Positions 42,279 to 52,308 of a DNA stretch of 64,000 nucleotides are shown here, one piece after another. Position numbers and translations under genes: made by a program. The notes under the pieces were generated by a model, which saw nothing but the letters and a program-made list of their open reading frames with translations, did not search any database and was not told where the DNA came from. Within the stretch, counting starts at the first letter, position 1. Each line of letters begins with the position of its first letter. Origin of the DNA: Schistocephalus solidus (Eukaryota; Platyhelminthes; Cestoda; Diphyllobothriidea; Diphyllobothriidae); NCBI GenBank assembly GCA_017591395.1, contig WEDG01000224.1, forward strand, positions 1-64,000, written 5' to 3'.

Positions 42279-42346
42279 GCGTTGGATCGGAAATCTGGAA
42301 GATCATTTCACCATCGACCCTGCTAGTGAGCGATTCAGTTTGTTTG
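42279..42346 (+). CDS. Possible orphan exon, 68 bp, unknown gene
   Basis: TCCACCTTTTAG and GTGAGG flank a stretch open in one frame (RWIGNLEDHF, then TIDPASERFSLF). The phases would be 1 and 1. No family is recognised and no partner exon was fixed, apart from an equally uncertain terminal-exon candidate at 47889. It may be chance. Confidence 0.2.
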
Positions 42347-42944
42347 GTGAGGGTAATAGACAATGCCTTAGAAAACCCTATTTTTTCCATGCCTGTGCAT
42401 CATAGACATCTGTACACACGGTCTTAAAATGTTGCTACTATGAAACTAGTGTGCCTTCTTTTCAGCTGAATTTTTAAGCTGCCTACACCTACTCTTTATT
42501 CGAGAATCGATCAGGAGGCCTGGTAATGTTGACAATCTAACATGCAAGGCGGTAACTACTTCACCGACGAAACCACGGCGATAGCCGGACTAGTCTCCTG
42601 GCCCTATTTTTTCTCCCACTGGGGGATCAAGTAATTTTTCCAACGCATTCCCCCGCCCACCAGTGCCCGACCCCCGGTCAAGGCCGTCAGCGGGGTGGGC
42701 ATCAAAGCGGACCCCGAGCGCACCCTCCTCCCTCTGGTCTCCGGTTTGCACGGTTGCACTATTAATTTTCGGCCTAACAACCACAACCCTTGTTCACTAA
42801 GGATATTCTTTAGCATTTTTCCTGAATTTTCGACTGCTCAGCAGTTTTAGGTTGTAATGTAGGGAGTTCGGACCTTCCTGGTGTCTTATCCTGCCGCATA
42901 CGGAGTTACCTCCTTAAGCGTATGCCTCAGACTGAATGGGGAAG

Positions 42945-43400
42945 AAGATAGCGTGATCACTGGAACAAGAGTTTTATTCTCAGGACGTTTCGGGTTCATA
43001 TTTGAGGCTATCTTGAAAGGCGGCAACAGATCAGCGTAATGTATTCCACAGCTGTTCCAGTATTTATAGTACACAGTTACTGTGCCACACCATACGTATA
43101 AAAATTAACAACTCCCGAATCTATCCCTGATGGCTGCGTTTGGTGCAATATTTGATTGGTTGTCGGCAACCGAGTCCTTAATTGCCGCATTTTCCTCATT
43201 CGTGTTGGTTACTAGTGTGATAACTACTCTCAATTTTTTGGCATTGACAACAGTGTTCGTCTGTGTGCTGTCATTGCGACTAGTTTGCCTGCCCATGGAA
43301 AGCCCCAGCACAGAATATGGTAAGGTAGGGGGCGGGGGGCTTGCGATCATTGTCCGTGTTAATCGACTGGGAGCCGGAAAATTATAACTCCAGCTACTCA
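42945..43400 (-). mobile_element. Retroelement 3' end, minus strand
   Basis: Read on the minus strand, an open frame (43401-43105, polar, rich in Asn and Val: VNAKKLRVVITLVTN) precedes a 3' region. That region ends GAAACGTCC, GAATAAAACTC and TTGTTCCAGTGATCACGC at about 42950. The end block recurs at 28371 and 32311. This looks like the last part of a Penelope-like or LINE element, but no reverse transcriptase motif is visible, so the class is unsettled. Confidence 0.4.
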
Positions 43401-44339
43401 TGGCTCACAAAACTGTCACCTGTCGCAAAAATTGCGGTTTACGCAAACTTAACTGTGTGGCTCAGTGTTGACTTGGTAGCTCCTCCTCCCTCTTGTTGCA
43501 TGTTCAACCGTCTGCGTCAAGAGTAATCTCTCAATTTCTCGGACGTATTTGCCCAACCTATAACTGCACCAGATCCGGGGAATGACTCCAGACGTTTCCT
43601 TCTATGGCAGTGGGTCTTTCGGTTTCACGACCTGCCGCCTCAAAGTTGACTTCAGTGTGTGTGTTGGGGTTTAGGGGTACTTGTTAGGGGTAGCACCACA
43701 CAAACAGCATTTGGTCGCTCCATTTGTCTCGTACAGGTGGTGAATGCTCCTGTGGCTGCTTCTAACTGGTGCCCAACTCTCACCTGTGGCTCCTCGATGT
43801 TGGGTTCTTCCCAGCGGCCACACCCCGGGCAATCGTCACGACCGGCGGGCTGAACCAGGTGAGAAACTCCGGTGTTGTGTGTGCCTCCACACCCGGTATG
43901 TCTGACTCCCAAACTTCCCACATCCCCCACCTCAAAAAATCCTACGGTGGGGGCGACAGCAACCCCGTAGGCGGCCCAGGCTAACTCGGGTCACTCTCCC
44001 ACTAAAACAAAACTGTGACCCATAGTGGAATTCGGCAGCCGTCTTGGATGTCCGAGCAGCCCTATTTAGAGACAGAATTGCTTGCCACCTCGCGGAGGAA
44101 GGGGCTAGAAAATGTGCCCTAAACAAATGCTGGGTCTCATGCCTTCTGCAGCCGACCGTGGCTCGCAGATAGCAAAATACGCGGTCGTAGAACTCAAACA
44201 AACAGCAATACACCCCGTCCCCATTCCCCTTGCCATACCCTCCGGGCTGCTCGGGTAAGTTCACTCACACTAGCAGCCTGGAAGGTTCGTTCCCTTTAAG
44301 ACAATCCTAGGAGCAACTGGCCGAAACGGAGGACAGCGC

Positions 44340-44849
44340 TAGTCGCTCAGGAACTGGCGCGCTACAAGATGGACATTGCTGCTCTCAGCGAGACCCGATT
44401 CTCTGAATAGGGTCAGCTGGAGGAGGTGGGTGCTGGCTACACCTTCTTCTGGAGTGGCCGGCCAAAGGCAGAGCGACGCTGATGTTGCCTTTGCTATGCG
44501 GAACGACATCGTGGGACGTCTGCCCTGTCTGGCGCAGGGTATCAATGATCGCCTGATGAGCCTCCGCCTGCCTCTTCGGGGAGACAAGTTCGCCTCCATA
44601 ATCAGCGCCTACACACCCCCAATGACGAGCTCTGATGCGGCAAAGGACAAATTCTACGAGGACCTGAACGCCCTGCTGTCGACTGTGCCGAAGATGAACA
44701 TGTTAATTGTCCTTGGTGACTTCAACGCCCGCGTCGGGACGGACCACGCTGCGTGGCAGGGAGTGCTGGAACCCCCCACGGTCTCCTTAGCTGTAATGAT
44801 AACGGCCTCCTTCTTCTGCCAACCTGCGCGGAACACCGTCTCCTGCTGA
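44340..44849 (+). pseudogene. LINE-B endonuclease domain, frameshifted
   Basis: The frame begins [20 protein letters not shown] (Glu of the metal site) at about 44340-44402 and is stopped by TAG at about 44408. The continuing frame at 44376-44849 carries [25 protein letters not shown] and [13 protein letters not shown], the Asp/Asn catalytic motif. A further frame break after 44770 leads into a region still decodable as the usual MHHRSRH-like and DYVLV-like end. The enzyme would nick target DNA in an intact element. Confidence 0.75.
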
Positions 44850-45365
44850 CGAACACCTAATTCCGCCTTCCGACGCGGGAGAAGGTCACGTGGATGCACC
44901 ATCGGTCGCGGCACTAGCAGCTGCTGGACTATGTTCTCGTCCGGAGGCGAGATCGATATGACGCGCTGGTGACCAAGGCAGTCCGCGATGCCGATGGTTG
45001 GACGGATCTCTACCTCGTCTTCTCCCATATGAGGTCCTGACTTCAACCCCGATGAAGGCCCCAAGGTAAGTGACCGCCAGGTAAGTTAAATACTCTTTTG
45101 TCAAATCTGCCTGCTCACTGTTTTGGTTTCAGCAACCAAATAACCGAGAAACTGGAGAACACGATGGTGCCAACTGCGAAATGTCATCCAGTCCACCGCC
45201 CTCGAAATCCTAGGACACGCACGCCGTCAATACCAGGACCGGTTTGACGACAATGACGCCGACATCAGCAACTTACTCCCGGAAAGCCAATGCAACTTCC
45301 GATGACACCGCGGATCAACTGACATCATCTTCGCTTCTCGACAGCTGCAAGAGAAGTGCCAGCAG

Positions 45366-46320
45366 ATGCGGACTCAGCTCTACACTACCTTCGTTGATCT
45401 GACGAAAGCCTTTGACACGGTGAATCGTGACGGGCTGTGGAATTTCGTACAGAAATTCGGCTGTCCTGAACGTTTCACGCATATGGTGCGTCAGCTTCAC
45501 GATGGGATGATGGCGCGCGTTACTGAAAACGGGACAGTATCCGAAGCATTCGCACTGACCAACGGAGTGAAGCAGGGCTGCGTACTTGCACACACCCTCT
45601 TTAGTCGCATGTTCTCTGCCATGCTACCAGACGTCTACCGTGAAGAACGCTCCGGGATCCGCATCGCCTACCGGATGGACGGCCGACTCCTCAACCAACG
45701 ACGGATGCACTTCCGCTCGCGTGTCTCCACAGCCACCATCCACGAACTTCTCTTCGCTGACGACTGCGCAATCAATAAAACGACAGAAGAGGAAATACAA
45801 GGAAGCATGGACCTCTTCACTGCCGACTGTCACAAATTCGGACTTCGACTCAGCACTGAGAAAGCGGTTGTGATGCATCAAATGCCGCAAAATACCATCT
45901 ACACCGCAGCTCACATCAATTACAATGGCACCCAACTGAAATCTGTGGATACCTTCACGTACCTGGGTAGAAATCTCTTTCGCAGCACCAAAGTCGACGA
46001 TGAGATCGCCCATCGGATCGCCAAAGCCAGCCAAGCCTTTGGACGCATGTAGATCGTGATCTGGAATCGACACGGTCTCCACCTCAGCACCAAACTCAAG
46101 ATGTACAAAGCTGTCATATTGCCGACGCTGCTGTATAGAGCGGAGACGTGGACGATCTACCAAAAGCAGGTGCGGGATCTCAACCACTTCCACCTCAACT
46201 GCCTTCGCAGAATACTTAAAGCTGACATGGCAAGACAGAATACCGGACACGGAAGTGTTGGAATGAACAGGCCTTCTCAGCATTTATGCTCAGCTGAAAC
46301 AACTGCAACTGCGCTGTAGC
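45366..46320 (+). pseudogene. LINE-B reverse transcriptase, partial
   Basis: The long open frame 45366-46052 has motif A (TTFVDLTKAFDTVNRDGLW), NGVKQGCVLAHTLFSRMF, and the catalytic box LLFADDCAIN. It then runs to DTFTYLGRNL and a TAG at 46050. The next frame continues [20 protein letters not shown] and [12 protein letters not shown]. The fingers domain upstream is lost through the internal deletion. The TAG probably arose from a CAG or similar codon. The copy is non-functional. Confidence 0.85.
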
Positions 46321-46904
46321 GGCCACCTTGTGAGGATGGACGACGAACGATTACCCAAACGACTCTTCTATGGAGAGGTTGCCATGGGTTCTCGTCGACA
46401 AGGGTGTCAAGTAGAACGCTACAAGGACACTCTGAAGACTTCCCTGAAGCAACTGCAGATCAGCCCGGTGACCTAGAAGGACCTCGCCTGGAACCGACTG
46501 GCTTGGATAAGGACAGTGAAGGCAGGAGCAGCAATCTACGAAGCCAACAGGATGGCGGCCATCAAGACCAAAAGAGTGACACGAAATTCACCAGCGCCCC
46601 GGACCAACAGCGCCAATGCCCAGGCCCTTCCAATATGCCAGCTCTGTCAACGCACCTTCCTTGCGCGAATCGGCCTGGTCGGACATCTTCGGACGCAATG
46701 TACCATTACGACAATTCAAATTTCTACTTCAAATTCTGCCAACCCTCATTCGGACTCCCCCCACCCTCACCCCTGGCATCAATCCCATTACTTCCACCAT
46801 TATAGAGACCACATCCCAATAATCATCACCTGTTACCCCCACCACCACCGCCGATACCACCACCATCAGCGATGGGGACTCTCTCCTAAGCTGTCCTCAT
46901 TGAA

Positions 46905-47590
46905 AGTCTACTATCACTTTAAACTAAATCAAGCGCAACTCACCGTCCCTGCACCACCTTTCCGTGGAGCATACGGTGGACCTCCTCGTAGTTGACAGTC
47001 GATCTGTCGTGTGCCCTCAAACGGGCCGCGTGGTAGATGCGTTCGACCAACACGTAGGCCATATCATGGCATGGCAGGCGTTATTCGGGTTGCGCTACCG
47101 TAACAAATGCCGAACATTGAGGGGGGGTTGTTTGGTGGCACGCCTTGGGTCCCCGGCCGTGCCAGCCACCTGCGCCCTCTCCCATCTCTGGTCTACTTGA
47201 CTCTGTCTTGACACCGGGTCCAGGTGGTCGAGTGGAACAGAGACTGCGGTAGATGCAGCGCAAGTATACTCTCACTATGATCCAGCGCGAGTTACCGTCC
47301 CTGCACAGCATACGGTAGAAATCTTCGAACGCGGCGGTCGAACTAGCGTGTGCACCCCCATAACGGTCCACGTGGTAGATGCGTTGGACCCACACGGCGA
47401 CCACATCAGGGCAGGCGTTATTTGGCTTGTTACCCCATAAAAATGGTGAACATGGGGTTGTGGTGGCACGCCCAGGGCCATTCCAGTCAACTGCGTCTTC
47501 TCCCGCTACCGGTCTTCTTGCTTCTGTCATGACATCGGGCTCAAGTGAAGGATGAAGATAGAGTGAGTTAGCTGCAGCGCAAGGCTGCGA
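46905..47590 (+). repeat. Two tail-repeat units after LINE-B
   Basis: Unit one (about 46905-47210) and unit two (about 47215-47590) each carry ACCGTCCCTGCAC, CATACGGT, GTGGTAGATGCGTT and CAGGCGTTATT, followed by a TTGACACCGGG- or ATGACATCGGG-type end. Unit two closely matches 26930-27300, including ACCGGGTCCAGGTGG and GTATACTCTCA. They seem to be duplicated LINE 3' UTR segments of about 350 bases. Confidence 0.7.
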
Positions 47591-47888
47591 TCTGGATGGT
47601 TTGAGAAGGCGGCTGTCGGCTGCCAATACTTTCTACATGTACTAGAACGCTCGCCAATATTTGGGCCGGTTGGACTTGATCTCTCACCAGCTTTGCGTAT
47701 GCAGGGGTTTACGAAGTTGCGTGGGTAGCCATTAGATCCTTCGAAGTTATTGCAATTCCGTAACCTTGTTTTCGTTTCACTGCAGTGCGTCTCAACACTC
47801 CGCTATATCGCCCTTATGCAACTGTTTGCGGCTGTTTAGGTGGGCGCTATTTAATTCCAATATTTTCTTGGTATTTTTTCTCTTTCAG

Positions 47889-47918
47889 GAACAGAGGGCA
47901 GAGGAGGAGATTAAGTAG
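47889..47918 (+). CDS. Possible terminal exon, unknown gene
   Basis: TTTTTCTCTTTCAG, a strong acceptor, is followed by ten codons (EQRAEEEIK and TAG). The tract and composition look like a true last exon of a plus-strand gene, but no upstream partner was identified with confidence. It could be a chance pyrimidine tract. Confidence 0.2.
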   Translation, partial: EQRAEEEIK

Positions 47919-49011
47919 GGCCAGTCGGTAGTTTCTGTCCCCTCTATCATAAAGTTAATTCTGGGAAGACGATGGTGAGAGGCTTTTGAATGTCAGCACC
48001 GGATTCATTTTAATGATAATGAACGTATCCTCCGCATGCCGGGCCCACATTTTCGGTCTATAACGATAGGAGACCAGCGGTTCCAACCATTACAGGACCA
48101 TCTAGGGTTCGAATCCTAAATTTGGTGAACTCATTGGCATGCCTTCCATTTGCCCGTATCTTGTTCCACCTAGCGGTCGAACTGCAACAGTTATGCAAGC
48201 ATTACTCTGCTGAAAGATTCCAGTGTGAATCTGAAACGTCAGGTGACCGAAACTTGTTTTACCGCTTGTGCCTCTTCCCCGACTGTTTCCTTGAACTCGT
48301 ATTTTCACATGCATCGTTGACTGACTTTTTTATATCAACTAATTACCTTGTTGTAACCCCTTCAACCTTGACATTTTTTTATATCTTTGTGTTCTAATAC
48401 CATTTTCGTTGTAGATTTAAAACCGCGTAAGCAGAAATCTGTGACTACCAAAATTCACTTTCGTCATAAATCCGTGTGTAAGCGCGCGCCTAGTAGTCCA
48501 ACGCAGGGGATTTTGAAACTTTATTATGTTTAGCTTTTCTCCAAAACTATTGAAAAGGGGAAACTCGATCCCTTTAGCACACCTTTTGCTCTATGTTCCA
48601 TTTTCCTACCATAGAAGTCGGAACTTACCGTAATTTATAGGATGGGAAATCGTACACTTGAATCTGGTCGTCGCTCAACAATTATAGCTCTATTTTCTGC
48701 CATTCGCGAGTCCTTTGTTCAGCTGGGGGCTCGTGACCCCTTATTTATGTTTTCCAAAAATAAACGAAGACATGGTTGCCAGTGCTGTAGTTGCTTGCCT
48801 AAATGCACACGGTAACGTACATAATTACTTTCCGACAACTCTGTTTGAAGTCAGTTGTTTTATTCTCACCTTCAACTGCAACGCGCCAGGCTACTGATCG
48901 GCACGGCAATACAATTAAGGTGTTAACTATAAACCCCAGACTTTGCCACCGGGTCAGTGCTGTGTAATCGTCATATTAAACCAGAAATTAGATAGAGAGA
49001 ACTACGCTTTA
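47919..49011. other. No gene recognised; one B-box-like site
   Basis: GGGTTCGAATCCT at 48102-48114 resembles a Pol III B box, and a weak A-box-like stretch lies about 45 bases upstream, so a decayed tRNA-derived SINE is possible. Otherwise nothing was recognised. Confidence 0.35.
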
Positions 49012-49297
49012 TTTTGAAAATAAAATTCCAAAAATTCAGCAAAAAAGGTCCTCCATTCACCGTAAAAATTCGTCTTTGAATGCGTCTCAAAATATCGATC
49101 AATTGGGACTTCCTTCAAAATGGTGCCAGCGTCGTGCGCTGATGACCTCATTTTTGTTGTTAGAATAAACAAATAGGGTTAAAATGCAGTATATAATGGG
49201 TGAAATAGGCCAATTGACGTACATATAAGAGAATTCACATGCGAATGGAGAGTAGAAAAGATGGCGGCTCAATTTAAAAAGCCCACCCACTTCGAAG
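49012..49297. repeat. Dispersed repeat D, copy 1
   Basis: Matches 54052-54393 over its whole length: CCTCCATTCACC, ATGCGTCTCAAAATAT, GGTGCCAGCGTCGTGC, CTGATGACCTCATTTT, AAAAGATGGCGGCTCAATTT and AAAAAGCCC. It lacks about 85 bases present in the other copy after CCATTCACC. No coding capacity was established, although the minus-strand frame with GLFKLSRHL is shared by both copies. Confidence 0.8.
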
Positions 49298-49758
49298 CTG
49301 AATGGTCTCCACCACCTCAGTCCTCGTCTGCATAATCAACTGTCACGTTGGATGGAGTTTTTAGGATACCTCACGTGCAACATTTTCCGTTATATTATCC
49401 ATACACCCCCCCCTCCCCTCCATAGACAACTCTTAGGAATAGACCTCGTCTTCGTTTGAACCAGCTGCCTAAAGCACAGTTCACACAAATTCCTTCGACA
49501 GTAATGTTCCATTACTTGCTTTTAGCGTCAGCTGGACTCATTGTTACAACTAGGCATATAGAAGAATTATGGTAGAATAGTTACGCATCAAAAGTTGGAA
49601 ATCTGATGGCTCCTCAGTGTATCCACCTGGTTTTCTGGACAATAGCGCTCCATTTCAGCGAAAAATAGCTCGGAATCACTTAAATAAGCCACCCCCCTCG
49701 CGTGTAAGTGCATCGAATTCCCCAGAGGCAAACTATCATTACCGACAAAGACATAGAA
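49298..49758. other. No feature recognised
   Basis: No repeat match or coding signal beyond short frames. A C-rich stretch (CACCCCCCCCTCCCC) lies near 49404-49420. Confidence 0.45.
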
Positions 49759-49910
49759 GACGGGAATCGTCATTTCTGGCTTATTAACCATCATTAGCCA
49801 GCCAAACCCAACCACAGGTGTTGCGGCACCCGAGTCTTGAACTCGTAATCTGTTGGTTAGAAATCCAACGCTCTACCCACTGCGCCACGAGCTTGTTGTC
49901 TTGTCGGTTT
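49759..49910 (-). repeat. tRNA-derived SINE, second family, copy 1
   Basis: Read on the minus strand: a box-A-like GTGGCGCAGTGGGTAGAGCG, an anticodon-like stem GTTGG/CCAAC and a box-B-like GAGTTCAAGACTCG, followed by a body containing GGTTTGGCTGGC and AGCCAGAAATGACG. It matches 56867-57018 along the whole length and 53810-53905 in the body. The cloverleaf is partly intact. Confidence 0.65.
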
Positions 49911-49944
49911 CGCTAGGGAATATTAACAATGGTAGACGGGCGCC

Positions 49945-50069
49945 CACCGATCGGTCACAGGACTCACTCGTCCCGTTCTGCCTTGGGGCCGCTGTGCGGA
50001 GGTGTTGGCGGGAATCGACAATGAGCCCCATAGCACAACGGGACGAGTGAGTCCTGTAACCGATCGGTG
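49945..50069. repeat. Inverted repeat (hairpin) upstream of DDX11
   Basis: CACCGATCGGT-CACAGGACTC and ACTCGTCCCGTT on the left are matched by the reverse complement on the right (AACGGGACGAGT, GAGTCCTGT-A and ACCGATCGGTG), about 33 bases per arm with one indel. A weaker continuation inward is TGGGGC against GCCCCA. The loop is about 40-58 bases. It lies 410 bases before the DDX11 start. Confidence 0.75.
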
Positions 50070-50089
50070 AATGCTTACTTACCATTCCA

Positions 50090-50290
50090 CAGAGGGTAAA
50101 TATCCCCGTGTCATGACCCTAAAACTAGCTCTACCCGTACCCTAACTTAACCTCAACCCTAGCCCTAATTTCTCTGGAATTTGGTAAAAAGCCACCTGTA
50201 TTACGGGCAATTCCTGTCCTCGTGCCCTGCCGGGGAAGGGGTTGTATATAAACGAGCCTGTTTAATTTTCCATCTGCCGAAGTAAACAGG
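50090..50290 (+). repeat. Telomere-like/TATA repeat, copy 1
   Basis: A degenerate CCCTAA-type run (GACCCTAAAACTAGC, ACCCTAACTTAACC and CCCTAGCCCTAA) is followed by CACCTGTATTACGGGCAA, CGTGCCCTGCCGGGGA and GTATATAAACGAG. The same order occurs at 54650-54880 and 63300-63450. The origin of the family is unknown. Confidence 0.65.
50245..50252 (+). promoter_or_regulatory. DDX11: Candidate TATA box for DDX11
   Basis: TATATAAA lies 227 bases before the DDX11 start, inside a dispersed repeat whose other copies carry CATATAAG (54810) and GTATATGA (63399). Position and orientation fit a promoter, but function is inference. Confidence 0.35.
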
Positions 50291-50478
50291 GTTGTTCCGC
50301 AACCATCGTGCGCATCTTAATAAGACGGCCGTTTTTTTGGAGATAAATCGTTTGAATTCAATTTTTTGCAGGCAGGAGTCCTGTTCTGCCTCCCTTTTGC
50401 TATCAGTCTCATTTGCGCTTTTATTGCGTTGCCTAGTCATCCACTGTCCTTAATCTTGCCAACTAGCTGGACGGAATC

Positions 50479-52308
50479 ATGGAGGAGTTTGAGAATGATG
50501 CCTTCGGCGACGAGCTGCTTCTTGCTTCTTTGGATTCGACGGTCGCGCCCACACAAACCCCCCCAGCCAACAGCACTGCGACCCACCTTCCCGAGTACAA
50601 ACCTCCCACCCGTTCGATCTTTCCGTCGTTTCCCTATTCGACCCCCTACCCACAGCAGATATCGCTGATGCAAACCGTCTACTCGTGTCTTGCGTCAGCC
50701 AAGTGTGCAGTGATTGAGAGCCCCACGGGTACTGGCAAGTCACTCTCTCTGCTCGCGAGCTGTCTGCACTGGCTGTTGGACCACAACGAGGCAACTGGCG
50801 CGCATCTTGCTCTCCTGCGCGACGATCTCAAGGCCACTGTCAACTGCACACACAGTGGACCGGACTGGGTGCAAGCCTACGCCCAACGGCGTGAACGTCG
50901 GCTGGCTCTGAACAGCGCGATTGAACCGTTGGAGTCACAACAATCAGCACTTTGCAAGGTAAACAAACTGATCGAGGAGTACTCCTCATCCTCCTCCATT
51001 AGTATGGCCAAATCTGGCAGGACTTTTTCCCAACTCGCTCGTGAGTACGCCTCCCTATTTCCTGACTCCCTCCCGTCTGACGGAGAGAGAAGGGCCAGGG
51101 AGGCGAAACCGCTGTCTGTGAGGGAGAAAACCGACGAGGATGAGGATAAATTTCTTGTGGCCTCCAGTTTACTCGAAGTCGGCTTCCCCAAGGATGAGGA
51201 GGAAGAAAAGGAGAAGGAGGGGTCAACAGACACTCGCGTTTTGCAAATCATTTATTGCAGTCGAACACACTCTCAACTGGGTCAGGTGCTTGCGGAATTG
51301 AAGAAGATGCCCAGTCTAGCTGAACGGATCTCCGTTGTGACCCTAGCTTCGCGCCAACTCCTGTGTGTCAACCAGCCTGTCTTCTCTTTGAAGAACGCGG
51401 CCCTTGTTCGTGATGCCTGTCTGGACCTCGTTGGGGGCCCAAAACAGAAGAACTGCGTCTTTCGTGCCAAGGCTCGTGTTAATGCGCTCTCTGAACTTCT
51501 GATTGGTGCAAGCGTTTCGGCACACGAGGCGGCCGCGGCCTTGCGCTCCGCTGGCCGCGAGGAGAAATGCGACATTGAGGAGGCGGTGGTAGCGGCTGGC
51601 TGCCCCTACTACGCCAATCGTGCTGCGCTACCCTTAGCTCAGCTGGTTTTGGCGCCGTATCAGACTGTTCTGGTCCCAGGATTGCGTCAAGCCTCCGGAC
51701 TAGGAACGGACGGAAACTTACGTGACACGGTACTGATCTTCGATGAGGCGCACAACCTCCTGGACGCTGTGGCAGCCTCTTTCTCCGCCAGTGTCTCGCA
51801 TGCGGATTTGGCATCATCAGGCCGACTCCTTGGAGCCTACATGGACCGATACCGATCGCGGCTCTCCGCTATCGCCCTCTTACGTCTACGTCAGCTGAAG
51901 CAGGTAGCCGCAGCTGCATCCGCTAGTATCTCGGGGGAGTTCCAAGGCTTGGCGGGGCAGCGTCGACATCGTCTGGATGCGCAACAGCGCATCCGTGCAT
52001 CAGTCGACGCCAAAGAGACTGTATACACCACTTCCGAGTGGCTTCTTGTTACAGGCATTGATCATATCAATCTGGACCAGCTAGTTGAATACTTGCGTCA
52101 AGGTCACTGTCTGCAAAAAATTATCGGTTTTGGCAAATGGTTCGGCAGCGTGCGGTCGAGACCCAGGACAAAACCGACCTCGGCTACTGTCGGTCTCAGT
52201 CTATCCACTTGTTTGGAGAAACTCACAGGAGGACCACGCAGAATGGTAAAGGAGGAAGACGAGAATGTGCCGTCACTGACCAAGAAACGTAAAGTCGTGT
52301 CCGCCCAG
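50479..52308 (+). CDS. DDX11: DDX11 exon 1: Fe-S helicase lobe 1
   Basis: 610 codons without an intron. The Walker A box is SPTGTGKS (residues 81-88). Motif Ia is IIYCSRTHSQL (257-267). The iron-sulfur cysteines are C296 (LCVN), C314 (RDACLDL), C326 (KNCVF) and C375 (GCPYY). The DEAH box is FDEAHNLLDA (421-430). A long acidic insert (DEEEEKEKEG, 239-248) lies between Walker A and motif Ia, as in DDX11. The end has HINLDQLVEYL and IIGFGKWFG, which match the region before the second lobe. The start is the first ATG, giving the MEEFENDAFG entry. The donor is CCCAG-GTAAGT. The open frame continues to 52473, but the part after 52308 is intron. Confidence 0.93.

Larger units (their letters stand above)
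43640..46995 (+). mobile_element. LINE-B with C-terminal zinc finger, internally deleted
   Basis: The order is a GC-rich 5' region (43640-44340), an APE-type endonuclease (44340-44849, then 44850-45250 frame-broken), reverse transcriptase (45290-46320), and a C-terminal region with one zinc-finger-like unit near 46630-46700 (PICQLCQRTF, then RIGLVGHL). I recognise the protein type from tapeworm genomes. Between DDNDADISNLL (about 45270) and PESQCNFR (about 45285) the N-terminal reverse transcriptase part is absent. Stops and frameshifts are present, so it is inactive. Tail repeats follow at 46905-47590. Confidence 0.8.

Noticed and set aside
50437..51817. Several antisense frames across DDX11 exon 1
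   Set aside because: They are shadows of the sense codons in GC-richer coding DNA and show no domain.
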